Assembly (NCBI GenBank): GCA_018376135.1
Contig: JAHABX010000003.1
Location: forward strand, 118,840 to 182,839
Direction: 5' to 3'
Length of the DNA stretch: 64,000 nucleotides
DNA from: Clostridiales bacterium
Lineage (GTDB): Bacteria > Bacillota > Clostridia > Lachnospirales > Lachnospiraceae
Notes under the pieces: generated by a model
The model's database searches: none
Told to the model about the DNA's origin: nothing
The model's input: the letters and a program-made list of their open reading frames with translations, nothing else
In this document: piece by piece, positions 27,228 through 35,650 of the stretch
Layout of the letters: every line of letters begins with the position of its first letter
Position numbering within the stretch: position 1 is the first letter of the stretch
Translations under genes and position numbers: made by a program

Positions 27228-27244
27228 CGCAAAGAGGATATAAT
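27216..27244 (+). promoter_or_regulatory. Sigma-A promoter for blaI-blaR1
   Basis: Consensus TTGACA, 17 bases, TATAAT, about 37 bases upstream of the blaI start. The -35 box is inside the right 30-bp repeat. BlaI-type repressors bind TACA/TGTA half-sites; ATGTACAT overlaps the region just upstream of the -35 box. Confidence 0.85.
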
Positions 27245-27281
27245 GTTTTTATTACATTTGTAAGATTTACGGAGGATTTCC

Positions 27282-27656
27282 ATGAAAGCTTTACCGCAGA
27301 TTTCGGAAGCTGAATACGAGGTCATGAAGGTCGTATGGGCATACGCTCCCATCAGCACCAACGATGTGACCAGGCATCTGACCGGAACAACCGACTGGAG
27401 CCCCAAGACGATCCAGACCATGCTGAAGCGCCTTGCAGACAAGGGCGCTCTTACCTATGAAAAGCAGGGGAGGCTGTTCGTCTATTCCCCGCTGGTGGAT
27501 CAGAAGGAATATGTGGAGCAGAAAAGCCATTCCTTCCTGAAGCGCTATTACCAGGGAGATCTCACCGCCATGGTATCCGCCTATCTGGAGGAGGATCGTC
27601 TGTCCGCAGAGGACATCCTCACCCTCAGAAATCTCTTATCCGGCCGCAGCCAATAG
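27282..27656 (+). CDS. blaI: BlaI/MecI/CopY family repressor
   Basis: A 124-aa repressor. The winged helix reads ISEAEYEVMKVVWAYAPIST and then WSPKTIQTMLKRLADKGALT; the C-terminal part is the dimerisation region (LTAMVSAYLEEDRLSAEDIL). It is expected to repress its own operon until cleaved after BlaR1 activation. The ATG follows GGAGGATTTCC. It is followed after 7 bases by the BlaR1-type sensor gene. Confidence 0.9.
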   Translation: MKALPQISEAEYEVMKVVWAYAPISTNDVTRHLTGTTDWSPKTIQTMLKRLADKGALTYEKQGRLFVYSPLVDQKEYVEQKSHSFLKRYYQGDLTAMVSAYLEEDRLSAEDILTLRNLLSGRSQ

Positions 27657-27663
27657 GGAGGAT

Positions 27664-29490
27664 ATGACCTTGCAGCATTTTATGACACACTTTCTGACCA
27701 GCAGCCTGCTGCTCACCCCTTTTTTGATCTTTCTCTTCGCTGCCAGACATCTGCTGAGGCGGCTTCTGCCGCCGCGCCTTTGCTATCACCTCTGGTTTCT
27801 GATGCTGGCACTTTTGACCGTCCCTTTTCTTCCTTTTTCCATGCCGGATCATCTTCTATGCGCCCTTGCATTCCCCGGATCCCGGATCAGCTCCGGCTCT
27901 GTGCCCGCGTCCGGCGGTACCGTCGGCTCCCTCACCGAACAAACTCTGGGCAGGATACAGGATTTCAGTGTCTCCGTCAGCCGGGAGCTGCCTTCCGGTC
28001 TCATTACCCTGCTTCTGATCATCTGGGTTCTGGGTGTCCTGGCAATGGCATGCTCTCTGCTTCGCGCACGCATCCGGCTTCGGAGACTGGAACAGGCAGC
28101 GCTGCCTCTTCAGAATCCCGAAATCCTCCGCATACTGGAGCACTGCCGGACAGAACTTCCGCTTCCAAAGCCGGTTCCTGTCTACACCACTGCATACATT
28201 GGATCACCCATCACTGCAGGGCTTTTCCATCCCCGCATCTACCTTCCGTTGCACCTGACAGGCGGCTGCCCGGAACAGGACATACGCTTTATTCTGCTCC
28301 ATGAGCTCCAGCACTGCCGCCACAAAGACGCGCTGGCAAATGCACTGATGAATCTGGCACGGGTGCTGTACTGGTTTCACCCGCTTGTCCGGTATGCGCT
28401 CCGGCAGATGCGGGACGACCGGGAAATGGCATGTGATGCTTCTGTTCTTCAGATGCTGACAGAAGAAGAATATACCGCCTACGGTATGACTCTGCTTAAC
28501 CTGGCAGAACAGCTTTCCTTCTCCGGCATTCCCTTTGTCAGCGGCATTGGCGAAAGCCATTCCCAGATAAAAAAGCGCATTCTGCACATTGCCTCCTACC
28601 GGCCGCCCACTGCCTGTAAGAAGCTTCTGGGCATCCTTGCCTATACCCTGATCGCAGCACTCCTTCTTGGACTGTCCCCCGCGCTCTCCGGCTATACCGC
28701 ACAGAAATCCGCTTCTCTTCCGCCTGTATATACGAGACTGGAATCTCCTGAACTGGATGCTCTTTTTGGAACAGGCAGGGGAAGCATCGTCCTGTATGAT
28801 GCAGAAACGGACTGCTGGCAGATCTACTGTCCGGAAAATGCCGCCAGACGAATCTCACCCAACTCTACCTGGAAGATCTATGATGCCCTGATCGGTCTGG
28901 AGGCCGGGATCATTACCCCGGAAAACAATACGCTTCCCTGGGACGGCACACCTCAGCCATTCGAAGAGTGGAACAAAGACCAGAATCTTGACTCCGCTCT
29001 CCGGACCTCTGTCAACTGGTATTTTCAGTCCATTGACCGGCTGGCCGGAGCGCCCACGATCCGGCAGTATATGCAGGAAATGGACTATGGAAATAAAGAT
29101 ATGACCGGAAAGCTCTCCTCCTACTGGATGGAATCCTCTCTGAAGATTTCTCCGGTGGAACAGATTGAGCTGCTTCGGAAGCTTCATGAAAATGCCCTTC
29201 CTTTCTCAAAGGAACATATGGACACCGTTAAGGATGCCCTTCTCCTGTCTTCCGGACCGGAAGGAAAGCTCTTTGGGAAAACCGGAACCGGCAATATAAA
29301 TGGAAAGAATGTAAACGGCTGGTTTGTGGGATATGCAGAGACTTCCGGCGGCACCCTCTTCTTCTCTGCCAATATACAGGAAGGAGAACATGCCGCCGGA
29401 TCCGACGCTGCCAGAATCATTCTGGAACTACTCTCTCATATGGATCTACCCTCAGTGTACAAGGGGACACAGGAGCTTCCTATGCCCTGA
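27664..29490 (+). CDS. blaR1: BlaR1/MecR1-type sensor-transducer (M56 peptidase with penicillin-binding domain)
   Basis: A 608-aa integral membrane protein. The N-terminal half has several membrane helices and an M56 zinc metalloprotease motif HELQH at residues 213-217. After a further helix (about residues 320-340) the extracytoplasmic sensor has class D-like penicillin-binding motifs: STWK at 401-404 (acylated serine), SVN at 449-451 and KTGTG from 539. Beta-lactam acylation should activate the protease and inactivate BlaI. The ATG is only 2 bases from GGGAGG; a TTG at 27670 would have better spacing. No beta-lactamase or PBP gene is adjacent, so the target is elsewhere. Confidence 0.88.
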   Translation: MTLQHFMTHFLTSSLLLTPFLIFLFAARHLLRRLLPPRLCYHLWFLMLALLTVPFLPFSMPDHLLCALAFPGSRISSGSVPASGGTVGSLTEQTLGRIQDFSVSVSRELPSGLITLLLIIWVLGVLAMACSLLRARIRLRRLEQAALPLQNPEILRILEHCRTELPLPKPVPVYTTAYIGSPITAGLFHPRIYLPLHLTGGCPEQDIRFILLHELQHCRHKDALANALMNLARVLYWFHPLVRYALRQMRDDREMACDASVLQMLTEEEYTAYGMTLLNLAEQLSFSGIPFVSGIGESHSQIKKRILHIASYRPPTACKKLLGILAYTLIAALLLGLSPALSGYTAQKSASLPPVYTRLESPELDALFGTGRGSIVLYDAETDCWQIYCPENAARRISPNSTWKIYDALIGLEAGIITPENNTLPWDGTPQPFEEWNKDQNLDSALRTSVNWYFQSIDRLAGAPTIRQYMQEMDYGNKDMTGKLSSYWMESSLKISPVEQIELLRKLHENALPFSKEHMDTVKDALLLSSGPEGKLFGKTGTGNINGKNVNGWFVGYAETSGGTLFFSANIQEGEHAAGSDAARIILELLSHMDLPSVYKGTQELPMP

Positions 29491-30529
29491 CTGCCCATCT
29501 CATCTTTGTGGAGCGGGCGCGCCCGTTTCTGGCGCACTCCTCCGCAGAAGGTCTTATCACCTCTTTGGCAATATCGCTGTATACCCCTTCCCGATAGAGA
29601 CGTGCAAAGGACTTCTTCACCAGACGGTCTTCGCCTGAGTGGAATGTCAGGATCGCCACACGTCCGCCGGGCGCCAGTACAAGCGGCAGCTTCTCCAGAA
29701 ATTCATACAGCGCTTCAAATTCATGGTTCACATCGATCCGCAGTGCCTGAAAGGTTCTCTGACAGGATTTCTTCACCGCCTCCTTCTGCTCCGCTGCCGG
29801 AAGGAAGGACAATGCCTCTTCAATTACCTTCTGAAGCTGGGTCGTAGTCTCGATGGTCCCTCCTCTTCTTCTCTGGTTCACCACCGCCTTGGAGATCTCA
29901 GCCGCATAGGGCTCATCTGCATTCTCGATCAGCATCCCGCAAAGCTCATCCTGATCCACGTCCCGCAAGCGTTCCGCTGCACTGATCCCTTTCTGAGGAT
30001 TCAGACGCAGATCCAGCGGTCCCTCGAACTTAAAGGAAAATCCCCTTTCCGGGTTATCGATCTGCATGGAGGAGACTCCCAGGTCTGCCAGTACAAAGTC
30101 AAACTTTCCCGCTTCCTCTGCCACCTGATCGATATCTGCAAAATTCTGAAGCCGGACGGTCAGAATATCCTCTCCATAGCCCAGCTTCTCCAGGCGTTCC
30201 TTTGTCTTCACGGATTCAATGGGGTCCACATCCAGACCGTAGATACGCCCTCTGCCTTCCAGACACTTCAGCATCTCTTTTGTATGCCCGCCGTATCCAA
30301 GGGTCGCATCCAGTCCCTGCTGCCCCGGTCGGATCTGGAGAAAATCCAAAATCTCCTTTACGCAGATAGAAATATGCATGCCTGCAGGGGTGCTGCCCTT
30401 CTGCTTCACCTTTTCCACCGTATCTGCATACTTCTCCGGCTGAAGCTCTTTATATTTTTCATGATAATGCTTCGGATGCGTACCCGAGTAACGCACACGG
30501 CGCTTGTGCTGCTTTTCCTGATTCTCCAT
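29480..30529 (-). CDS. RsmH-like 16S rRNA methyltransferase paralogue
   Basis: S-adenosylmethionine-dependent methyltransferase of the RsmH (MraW) family, 349 aa. Family members methylate N4 of C1402 in 16S rRNA. Visible blocks are DATLGYGGHTKEML (cofactor binding), ADLGVSSMQIDNPERGFSF, LDLRLNP and AILTFHSGEDRLVKK. It has an N-terminal extension of about 50 residues rich in Lys, His and Tyr and is not in a cell-division cluster, so it is probably the second, stand-alone copy found in many Clostridia. The ATG at 30529 follows GGAGG; an ATG at 30541 overlaps that site. It converges on blaR1 with an 11-base overlap. Confidence 0.85.
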   Translation of the reverse strand: MENQEKQHKRRVRYSGTHPKHYHEKYKELQPEKYADTVEKVKQKGSTPAGMHISICVKEILDFLQIRPGQQGLDATLGYGGHTKEMLKCLEGRGRIYGLDVDPIESVKTKERLEKLGYGEDILTVRLQNFADIDQVAEEAGKFDFVLADLGVSSMQIDNPERGFSFKFEGPLDLRLNPQKGISAAERLRDVDQDELCGMLIENADEPYAAEISKAVVNQRRRGGTIETTTQLQKVIEEALSFLPAAEQKEAVKKSCQRTFQALRIDVNHEFEALYEFLEKLPLVLAPGGRVAILTFHSGEDRLVKKSFARLYREGVYSDIAKEVIRPSAEECARNGRARSTKMRWAVRA

Positions 30530-30610
30530 AACGACCTCCATTTTCTATACTCAGTTGATTATAGCATGACTGCTGGTGTTCATGGAAGCCCGGCTGCAGC
30601 TTCATTTCTT

Positions 30611-32260
30611 TTATTTTTCCAGAACGAAAGTCTCATAGGGTCTTAACGTCCATTTTCCTGCTGTGATCTTTGGCTCTGTATCATCCTCGTAATTCCCAAG
30701 CAGCTTTCGGTAAGCTTCCCAGCCTTCCTCGATCTCTACTTCCGCCTCGCAGCCGCTCAGATTATTCCAGACAATCAGCTCCTGATCCTCCCAGTTCCTT
30801 TTATAAGCAAGAACATGAGGATTCTCCCTTTCCAGAAAGGTAATCGAACCCCGGGAGATCACGTTCTTCTCCTTTCTGAGTGCGATCAGCTTCTGATAAA
30901 AACAGAAAACAGAATCCTTGTCCTCCTGCTCTGCCTGCGCATTTATTGCATGGAAATTTTCCGGAATGGAGATCCATGGCTCTGCCCGGGAGAAGCCTGC
31001 GTATAGTTCATCAGACCACTGCATGGGCGTGCGGCTGTTGTCTCTGGATCTTGCCGCAAGGATCCGCAATGTCTCTTCCTGATTTTTCCCCTGCTCCTTT
31101 AATATCCGGTAATAATTCAGACTCTCCACATCCCGGTACTGCTCAATGGAGGTATAGTGAGGGTTGGTCATCCCCAGCTCCTCACCCTGATAAATGTAAG
31201 GCGTTCCGCGCATAAGATGAACGGATGCCGCCAGCATCTTGGCTGATTCCTTCCAGTATATACCTTCGTCCCCCAGCCGGGAGACAATTCTGGGCTGGTC
31301 ATGATTGCACCAGAATACAGAATTCCATCCGTTGTTTTCCTGCATTCCTTCCTGCCAGGTACAAAACAGCTCCTTTAATGCCATATAGTCCGGCTCCATC
31401 AGCTCCCACTTCTGACCATCCTTATAATCAATCTTCAGGTGATGGAAGTTGAAACACATGGAAAGCTCCTTTTCCTCAGGATCGGAGTAGCGGATACAGT
31501 TTTCCAGAGAAGTGGAAGACATCTCTCCTACCGTCACCATATCCCCAATCTCCGCATCGCCCGCCAGCTCCTTCAGAAATTCATGAACATGGTGCCCGTC
31601 TGTATAAAATCTTCTTCCGTCTCCTTCCGTATCGTCCTCCCAGACCTCCGGCTTGGAGATCAGGTTCACTACGTCAAAACGGAATCCTTTTATCCCCTTT
31701 TCCTTCCAGAACCGAAGGACCTTTTTCAGCTCCTCCCTGACCTTTGGATTCTCCCAGTTCAGATCTGCCTGGGTCACATCAAACAAGTGGAGATACCATT
31801 TTCCCAGCTTCGGTACATATTCCCATACGGGTCCCCCGAACTTGGATTCCCAGTTTGTCGGGATCCGGTCCGGCGTTCCGTCCTTGAAAATATAATAATC
31901 CTGATATTCCGGATCTCCGTCCAGCGCCTTTTGGAACCACTCATGCTCTGTAGAGGTATGGTTAAATACCATATCCAGCATCAGACCGATGCCTCGCTCT
32001 TCGCTTTTCGCGATCAGCTCCTCCAGATCCTCCATGGTTCCGAATCGGGGATCCACCTTCATATAATCCGCCACATCATATCCATTGTCTCTCTGCGGAG
32101 ACGGGAAGACCGGTGTCAGCCACAGATAATCCACACCCAGCTTTTCCAGATAATCAAGCTTCTCGATCACGCCCTTTAAGTCCCCTAAACCATCTCCATT
32201 CGAATCCTTAAAGGATTTGGGATAGATCTGATAGATGACTTTATCTCTGAAATCTGCCAT
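30611..32260 (-). CDS. treC: Alpha,alpha-phosphotrehalase (trehalose-6-phosphate hydrolase), GH13
   Basis: Cytoplasmic GH13 enzyme of 549 aa that splits trehalose 6-phosphate into glucose and glucose 6-phosphate. The (beta/alpha)8 core shows IYQIYPKSFKDSNGDGLGDL, DMVFNHTS, GFRFDVVN with the catalytic aspartate, TVGEMSS with the acid/base glutamate, and NHDQPR. The neighbouring trehalose PTS permease and TreR-type repressor give the substrate. It lies 12 bases after the permease gene. Confidence 0.93.
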   Translation of the reverse strand: MADFRDKVIYQIYPKSFKDSNGDGLGDLKGVIEKLDYLEKLGVDYLWLTPVFPSPQRDNGYDVADYMKVDPRFGTMEDLEELIAKSEERGIGLMLDMVFNHTSTEHEWFQKALDGDPEYQDYYIFKDGTPDRIPTNWESKFGGPVWEYVPKLGKWYLHLFDVTQADLNWENPKVREELKKVLRFWKEKGIKGFRFDVVNLISKPEVWEDDTEGDGRRFYTDGHHVHEFLKELAGDAEIGDMVTVGEMSSTSLENCIRYSDPEEKELSMCFNFHHLKIDYKDGQKWELMEPDYMALKELFCTWQEGMQENNGWNSVFWCNHDQPRIVSRLGDEGIYWKESAKMLAASVHLMRGTPYIYQGEELGMTNPHYTSIEQYRDVESLNYYRILKEQGKNQEETLRILAARSRDNSRTPMQWSDELYAGFSRAEPWISIPENFHAINAQAEQEDKDSVFCFYQKLIALRKEKNVISRGSITFLERENPHVLAYKRNWEDQELIVWNNLSGCEAEVEIEEGWEAYRKLLGNYEDDTEPKITAGKWTLRPYETFVLEK

Positions 32261-32272
32261 GTTCTCTTCCTC

Positions 32273-33688
32273 CTACTGAATTCCCTTTTTCTTTCCTGCA
32301 ATCGTAGTTAACACAAACGGTACTGCCACCGCGATCAGGATACATACTGCAAAGCTGAGCATGTATGGCGGCTGGATCGACAGAATTCCAGGAAGTCCGC
32401 CTACACCAATTGCATTCGCTGTAGTTCCGGTTGCCACACAGACTACCGCAGCCAGTGCAGAGCCGATCATTCCGCATACAAAAGGAAAACTGTGCTTTAA
32501 GTTTACACCAAAGATCGCCGGCTCCGTAACGCCCAGGTAACAGGAAATACATGCCGGTACATTCACCTCCTGCGCCTCTGCGTTCTTTTTCTGAAGGAAG
32601 ATCATTCCAAGAACTGCGGATCCCTGTGCAATATTGGACAGGGCGATCATAGGCCACAGCATGGTTCCGCCGTAATCTGCGATCAGCTGCAGATCAATGG
32701 CATTGGACATATGATGCAGACCTGTGATGACCAGGGGCGCATACACAAAGCCAAAGACTGCGCCGAATACTACCTTGAAGGAACCTGTAATTCCGGCATA
32801 GACCACTGCGGAAACAGCAGAACCGATCTTCCAGCCGATGGGTCCTAATACAAAATGAGCTGCAACTACGGATAAGATCAGACTGCAGAATGGAACCACG
32901 ATCATGGATACTGCCTGAGGCGTGATCTTTCGGAAGAATTTTTCCAGATACACCAGCGTAAAGGCAGCCAGGATCGCCGGGATCACCTGTGCCTGATAAC
33001 CGATCATATTTACCTTAAAATACCCAAAATCCCATGCCGGAATGTCTGCTGCCGCAGTTCCTGCCACCGCATAGGCATTCAGAAGCTGACCGGATACCAG
33101 CGTCAGTCCAAGTACGATTCCCAGCATCTGAGTGGTCCCCATCTTCTTAGTCACAGACCAGCAGATTCCTACCGGAAGCATGTGGAACACGGCTTCACCG
33201 ATCAGCCACAGAAAGCTGTCAATGCCTGCCCAGAACTGGCTGATGTCACACAGCGTCTTTGTTCCGTTCTCAAACAGATACAGACTGTCGATACAGTTAC
33301 GAAAGCCCAGGATCAGACCACCCGTGATAATCGCCGGAATCAGCGGAGCGAAGATCTCTGCCAGCGCAGTTACGATCCGCTGAAGCACATTCTGGTTCTG
33401 CTTTGCCGCCTCCTTCACCGCCTCCTTAGAGACGCCCTCAATTCCCGCTGTCTTCACAAAATCATTGTAGAAATCCGCAACTGTGTTGCCGATGATCACC
33501 TGAAACTGTCCGGACTGTGTGAAACTTCCCTTCACCACCTTCATTGCCTCAATTGCTTTCACATCTGCACGCTCCGGATCTGTCAGCACGAAACGCATTC
33601 TCGTCATACAATGTGAAACTGCTGCGATATTCTCTCTGCCGCCTACCAGACGCAGAAGCTCCTTTGCATCCTCTTCATATTTTCCCAT
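32273..33688 (-). CDS. treP: PTS system trehalose-specific EIIBC component
   Basis: Imports and phosphorylates trehalose. The 471-aa protein has an N-terminal EIIB domain with the phosphorylated cysteine C27 in AAVSHCMTRMRFVL, and a polytopic EIIC domain with the sugar-binding GVTEPAIFGVN motif. There is no EIIA domain and no EIIA gene nearby, so a glucose-type EIIA encoded elsewhere must supply phosphate. First gene of the treP-treC operon, under three palindromic operators. Confidence 0.92.
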   Translation of the reverse strand: MGKYEEDAKELLRLVGGRENIAAVSHCMTRMRFVLTDPERADVKAIEAMKVVKGSFTQSGQFQVIIGNTVADFYNDFVKTAGIEGVSKEAVKEAAKQNQNVLQRIVTALAEIFAPLIPAIITGGLILGFRNCIDSLYLFENGTKTLCDISQFWAGIDSFLWLIGEAVFHMLPVGICWSVTKKMGTTQMLGIVLGLTLVSGQLLNAYAVAGTAAADIPAWDFGYFKVNMIGYQAQVIPAILAAFTLVYLEKFFRKITPQAVSMIVVPFCSLILSVVAAHFVLGPIGWKIGSAVSAVVYAGITGSFKVVFGAVFGFVYAPLVITGLHHMSNAIDLQLIADYGGTMLWPMIALSNIAQGSAVLGMIFLQKKNAEAQEVNVPACISCYLGVTEPAIFGVNLKHSFPFVCGMIGSALAAVVCVATGTTANAIGVGGLPGILSIQPPYMLSFAVCILIAVAVPFVLTTIAGKKKGIQ

Positions 33689-33710
33689 GTCATATCCTCC
33701 TTATCTCTTC

Positions 33711-33786
33711 TTGTTTAAACAAGCTCCTTTCATACTTTTATACCATACTTGTTTAAACATGTCAACAATAATTTGTTTAAACAAGT
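33711..33786. promoter_or_regulatory. Divergent trehalose control region with three TreR-type operators
   Basis: Three near-identical palindromes centred on TTGTTTAAACAA occur at 33711-33724, 33749-33762 and 33773-33786. The treP promoter on the minus strand is TTGACA (33761-33766), 17 bases, TATAAA (33738-33743), so the second palindrome overlaps it directly. The treR promoter on the plus strand is TTGACT (33799-33804), 16 bases, TATAAT (33821-33826), just beside the third palindrome. Confidence 0.85.
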
Positions 33787-33864
33787 AATTTCTTTCCTTG
33801 ACTTCACGATGATCTGTTTTATAATAAAAACAGATGTTTAATAAAAACCACAGGGGATATGAAC

Positions 33865-34596
33865 ATGCCGAAAAGCAAATACGATACCATATATAAAGAT
33901 CTGAAGAAAAAAATAGAATCAGATGAATTCGCCTATCAGGAGCTGCTTCCTTCTGAAAATTCTCTGATTCAGATGTATGACTGCTCCCGGAATACCGTCC
34001 GCAGAGCACTGGGCTTGCTGGTCTCTGACGGTTATGTACAGACCATGCAGGGGATGGGAGTACGCAATATCTACCGCCCCGTGGAACAGGCAGCTTTTAC
34101 CATCGGAGAGATCGAAAGCTTTCGTGAGTCTGCAAAGCGCAACGGACAGACTGCCCGCACCCGTGTCCTGCTCTTCACAGAGATTACAACGGACGAGACG
34201 CTTGCCAAACGGACGGGATTTGCCAAAGGTGCAGAGGTATATTACCTGCAGCGGCTTCATTATCTGGATGGAAAGCCTCTGATCCTCAACCACAATTATT
34301 TTCTGAAAAGCGCTGTTCCCGGACTCACACAGGAGATCGCGGAATGTTCCATCTATGCTTATCTGGAGCAGGTACTGCATATGACGATCGTGAACAGCAA
34401 GCGCACCATGACCGTGGAGAAGATCACCGAGATCGATGAAAAATACCTGGAACTGGATGCACAGGATTATAACTGCATGGCGGTGGTCACCAGTTCTACC
34501 TATAACAGTGCCGGAGTCATGTTTGAATTTACCCAGTCCCGGCACCGGCCGGATTATTTCCGGTTCCAGGACAACGCAGTGCGCAGGACTGTCTAA
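33865..34596 (+). CDS. treR: GntR family trehalose operon repressor
   Basis: A 243-aa GntR/HutC-type regulator. The N-terminal winged HTH reads YDTIYKDLKKKIESDEFAYQ and LLPSENSLIQMYDCSRNTVR. The C-terminal UTRA domain should bind trehalose 6-phosphate. The ATG at 33865 lies 8 bases from AGGGG; one at 33859 is only 2 bases away. It is divergent from treP, with the palindromic operators between. Confidence 0.92.
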   Translation: MPKSKYDTIYKDLKKKIESDEFAYQELLPSENSLIQMYDCSRNTVRRALGLLVSDGYVQTMQGMGVRNIYRPVEQAAFTIGEIESFRESAKRNGQTARTRVLLFTEITTDETLAKRTGFAKGAEVYYLQRLHYLDGKPLILNHNYFLKSAVPGLTQEIAECSIYAYLEQVLHMTIVNSKRTMTVEKITEIDEKYLELDAQDYNCMAVVTSSTYNSAGVMFEFTQSRHRPDYFRFQDNAVRRTV

Positions 34597-34618
34597 GCTC
34601 CTGCGCACTTTCTTTTCT
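34578..34618 (+). terminator. Terminator after treR
   Basis: Perfect 11-bp stem AGTGCGCAGGA/TCCTGCGCACT (34578-34588 and 34599-34609) followed by TTCTTTTCT. The stem overlaps the last codons of treR. On the opposite strand no T-run follows, so it should not stop the convergent operon. Confidence 0.85.
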
Positions 34619-35630
34619 ATCCGTACATCCTCTTCAGCAGCTCATCCCGGTTCTGTCTGCCCTTGGGCATATAGCGCCGGACCACCTGCTGGGAACTGGC
34701 GAAGCCCATCAGCTCCGCAATATCGTCAGAACTGGCTCCCGCCTGCACCGCCCGCATAGCATAAGTATCCCGGAGCATCCTCACCGTCACATTCCCGACT
34801 CCGGAGGAGATGGACCGGCGTCTGAGTGCCGCCCGCATCCGGTCCAGATTTACCGGCTCCCGGTTCGCTCCGCACAGGACAAAATCCTCATCTGCGGTCC
34901 GATACCGTTCTTTAATCTGCTTCATGGTCTTCAGCAGGAAATCCGGAACCGGCACGTCCCTCTTCTTTCTGCCTGTAAGAGGCTCCAATCCGTACCTGGG
35001 TTCTCCGCCGCTCAGGGCAGGCTGTCTTGCCACAAAATCTCTGAGCATCAGCCGCCGTCCTGCAAAATCCACGTCCCGCCAGCGCAGTGCAGCCGCTTCA
35101 CTCAGGGCAATCCCCGCATAGAGCACCAGCTGGAACCCCAGCCCCAGAGGATACCCCTGCTCATCCTCGTAGGATGCCATGGCAGGCTCCAGCCTGCGGA
35201 TATCCTTTTCGCTCAGCCACTCCCGTTCTTCCCAGAGATTCCTGGGTCGTATCATCCAGGCCGTCTCCACACAGGGATTATGCCCGATCAGTCCGTATTT
35301 CTGTGCATCCCTCAGGCACCCGCTGAGCACGGACAGGGTGTTGCGCAGCGTTCCTTCCGTCATATGACCGTTCATGGTCTTACGCACCTGCTCCTTTTCC
35401 AGCCGCTTGACCCAGTCCTGCACCTCCTTCTGGGTCAGTTCCCGGATCCTGCTGTTTCCAAGCCAGGGAAGGATATGCCGCTCCATAGTCTCCGCGTACA
35501 TACGGATCGTGGTGCCCTTGACCACGTTGGGCAGTACGTCCTTCAGCCACACCTGGACCCACGCCTCCAGCGTATCGATCTCCTCCGTCGTCTCTTCCTC
35601 AAAGGCTTCCTGCTTCAGACTCTCTGACAT
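34617..35630 (-). CDS. Degenerate tyrosine recombinase-like protein
   Basis: Phage-integrase-type fold: N-terminal SAM-like domain (LEAWVQVWLKDVLPNVVKGT), core-binding domain and C-terminal catalytic-type domain. The catalytic set is damaged. The first arginine is alanine (LYAGIALSEAAALRW), the HxLR histidine is arginine (VRMLRDTYA), and the third-site His/Trp is phenylalanine (LMGFASS). The lysine (TGRKKRDVPVP), second arginine and tyrosine (VVRRYM) remain. Strand exchange is therefore unlikely. The start at 35630 has GAGAGGAG seven bases upstream; an ATG at 35654 overlaps the previous stop (ATGA). It is the last gene of the surface/ATPase operon, so it may be a DNA-binding regulator or accessory protein. 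Confidence 0.8.
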   Translation of the reverse strand: MSESLKQEAFEEETTEEIDTLEAWVQVWLKDVLPNVVKGTTIRMYAETMERHILPWLGNSRIRELTQKEVQDWVKRLEKEQVRKTMNGHMTEGTLRNTLSVLSGCLRDAQKYGLIGHNPCVETAWMIRPRNLWEEREWLSEKDIRRLEPAMASYEDEQGYPLGLGFQLVLYAGIALSEAAALRWRDVDFAGRRLMLRDFVARQPALSGGEPRYGLEPLTGRKKRDVPVPDFLLKTMKQIKERYRTADEDFVLCGANREPVNLDRMRAALRRRSISSGVGNVTVRMLRDTYAMRAVQAGASSDDIAELMGFASSQQVVRRYMPKGRQNRDELLKRMYG

Positions 35631-35650
35631 GGTCCTGCTCCTCTCTTCGT

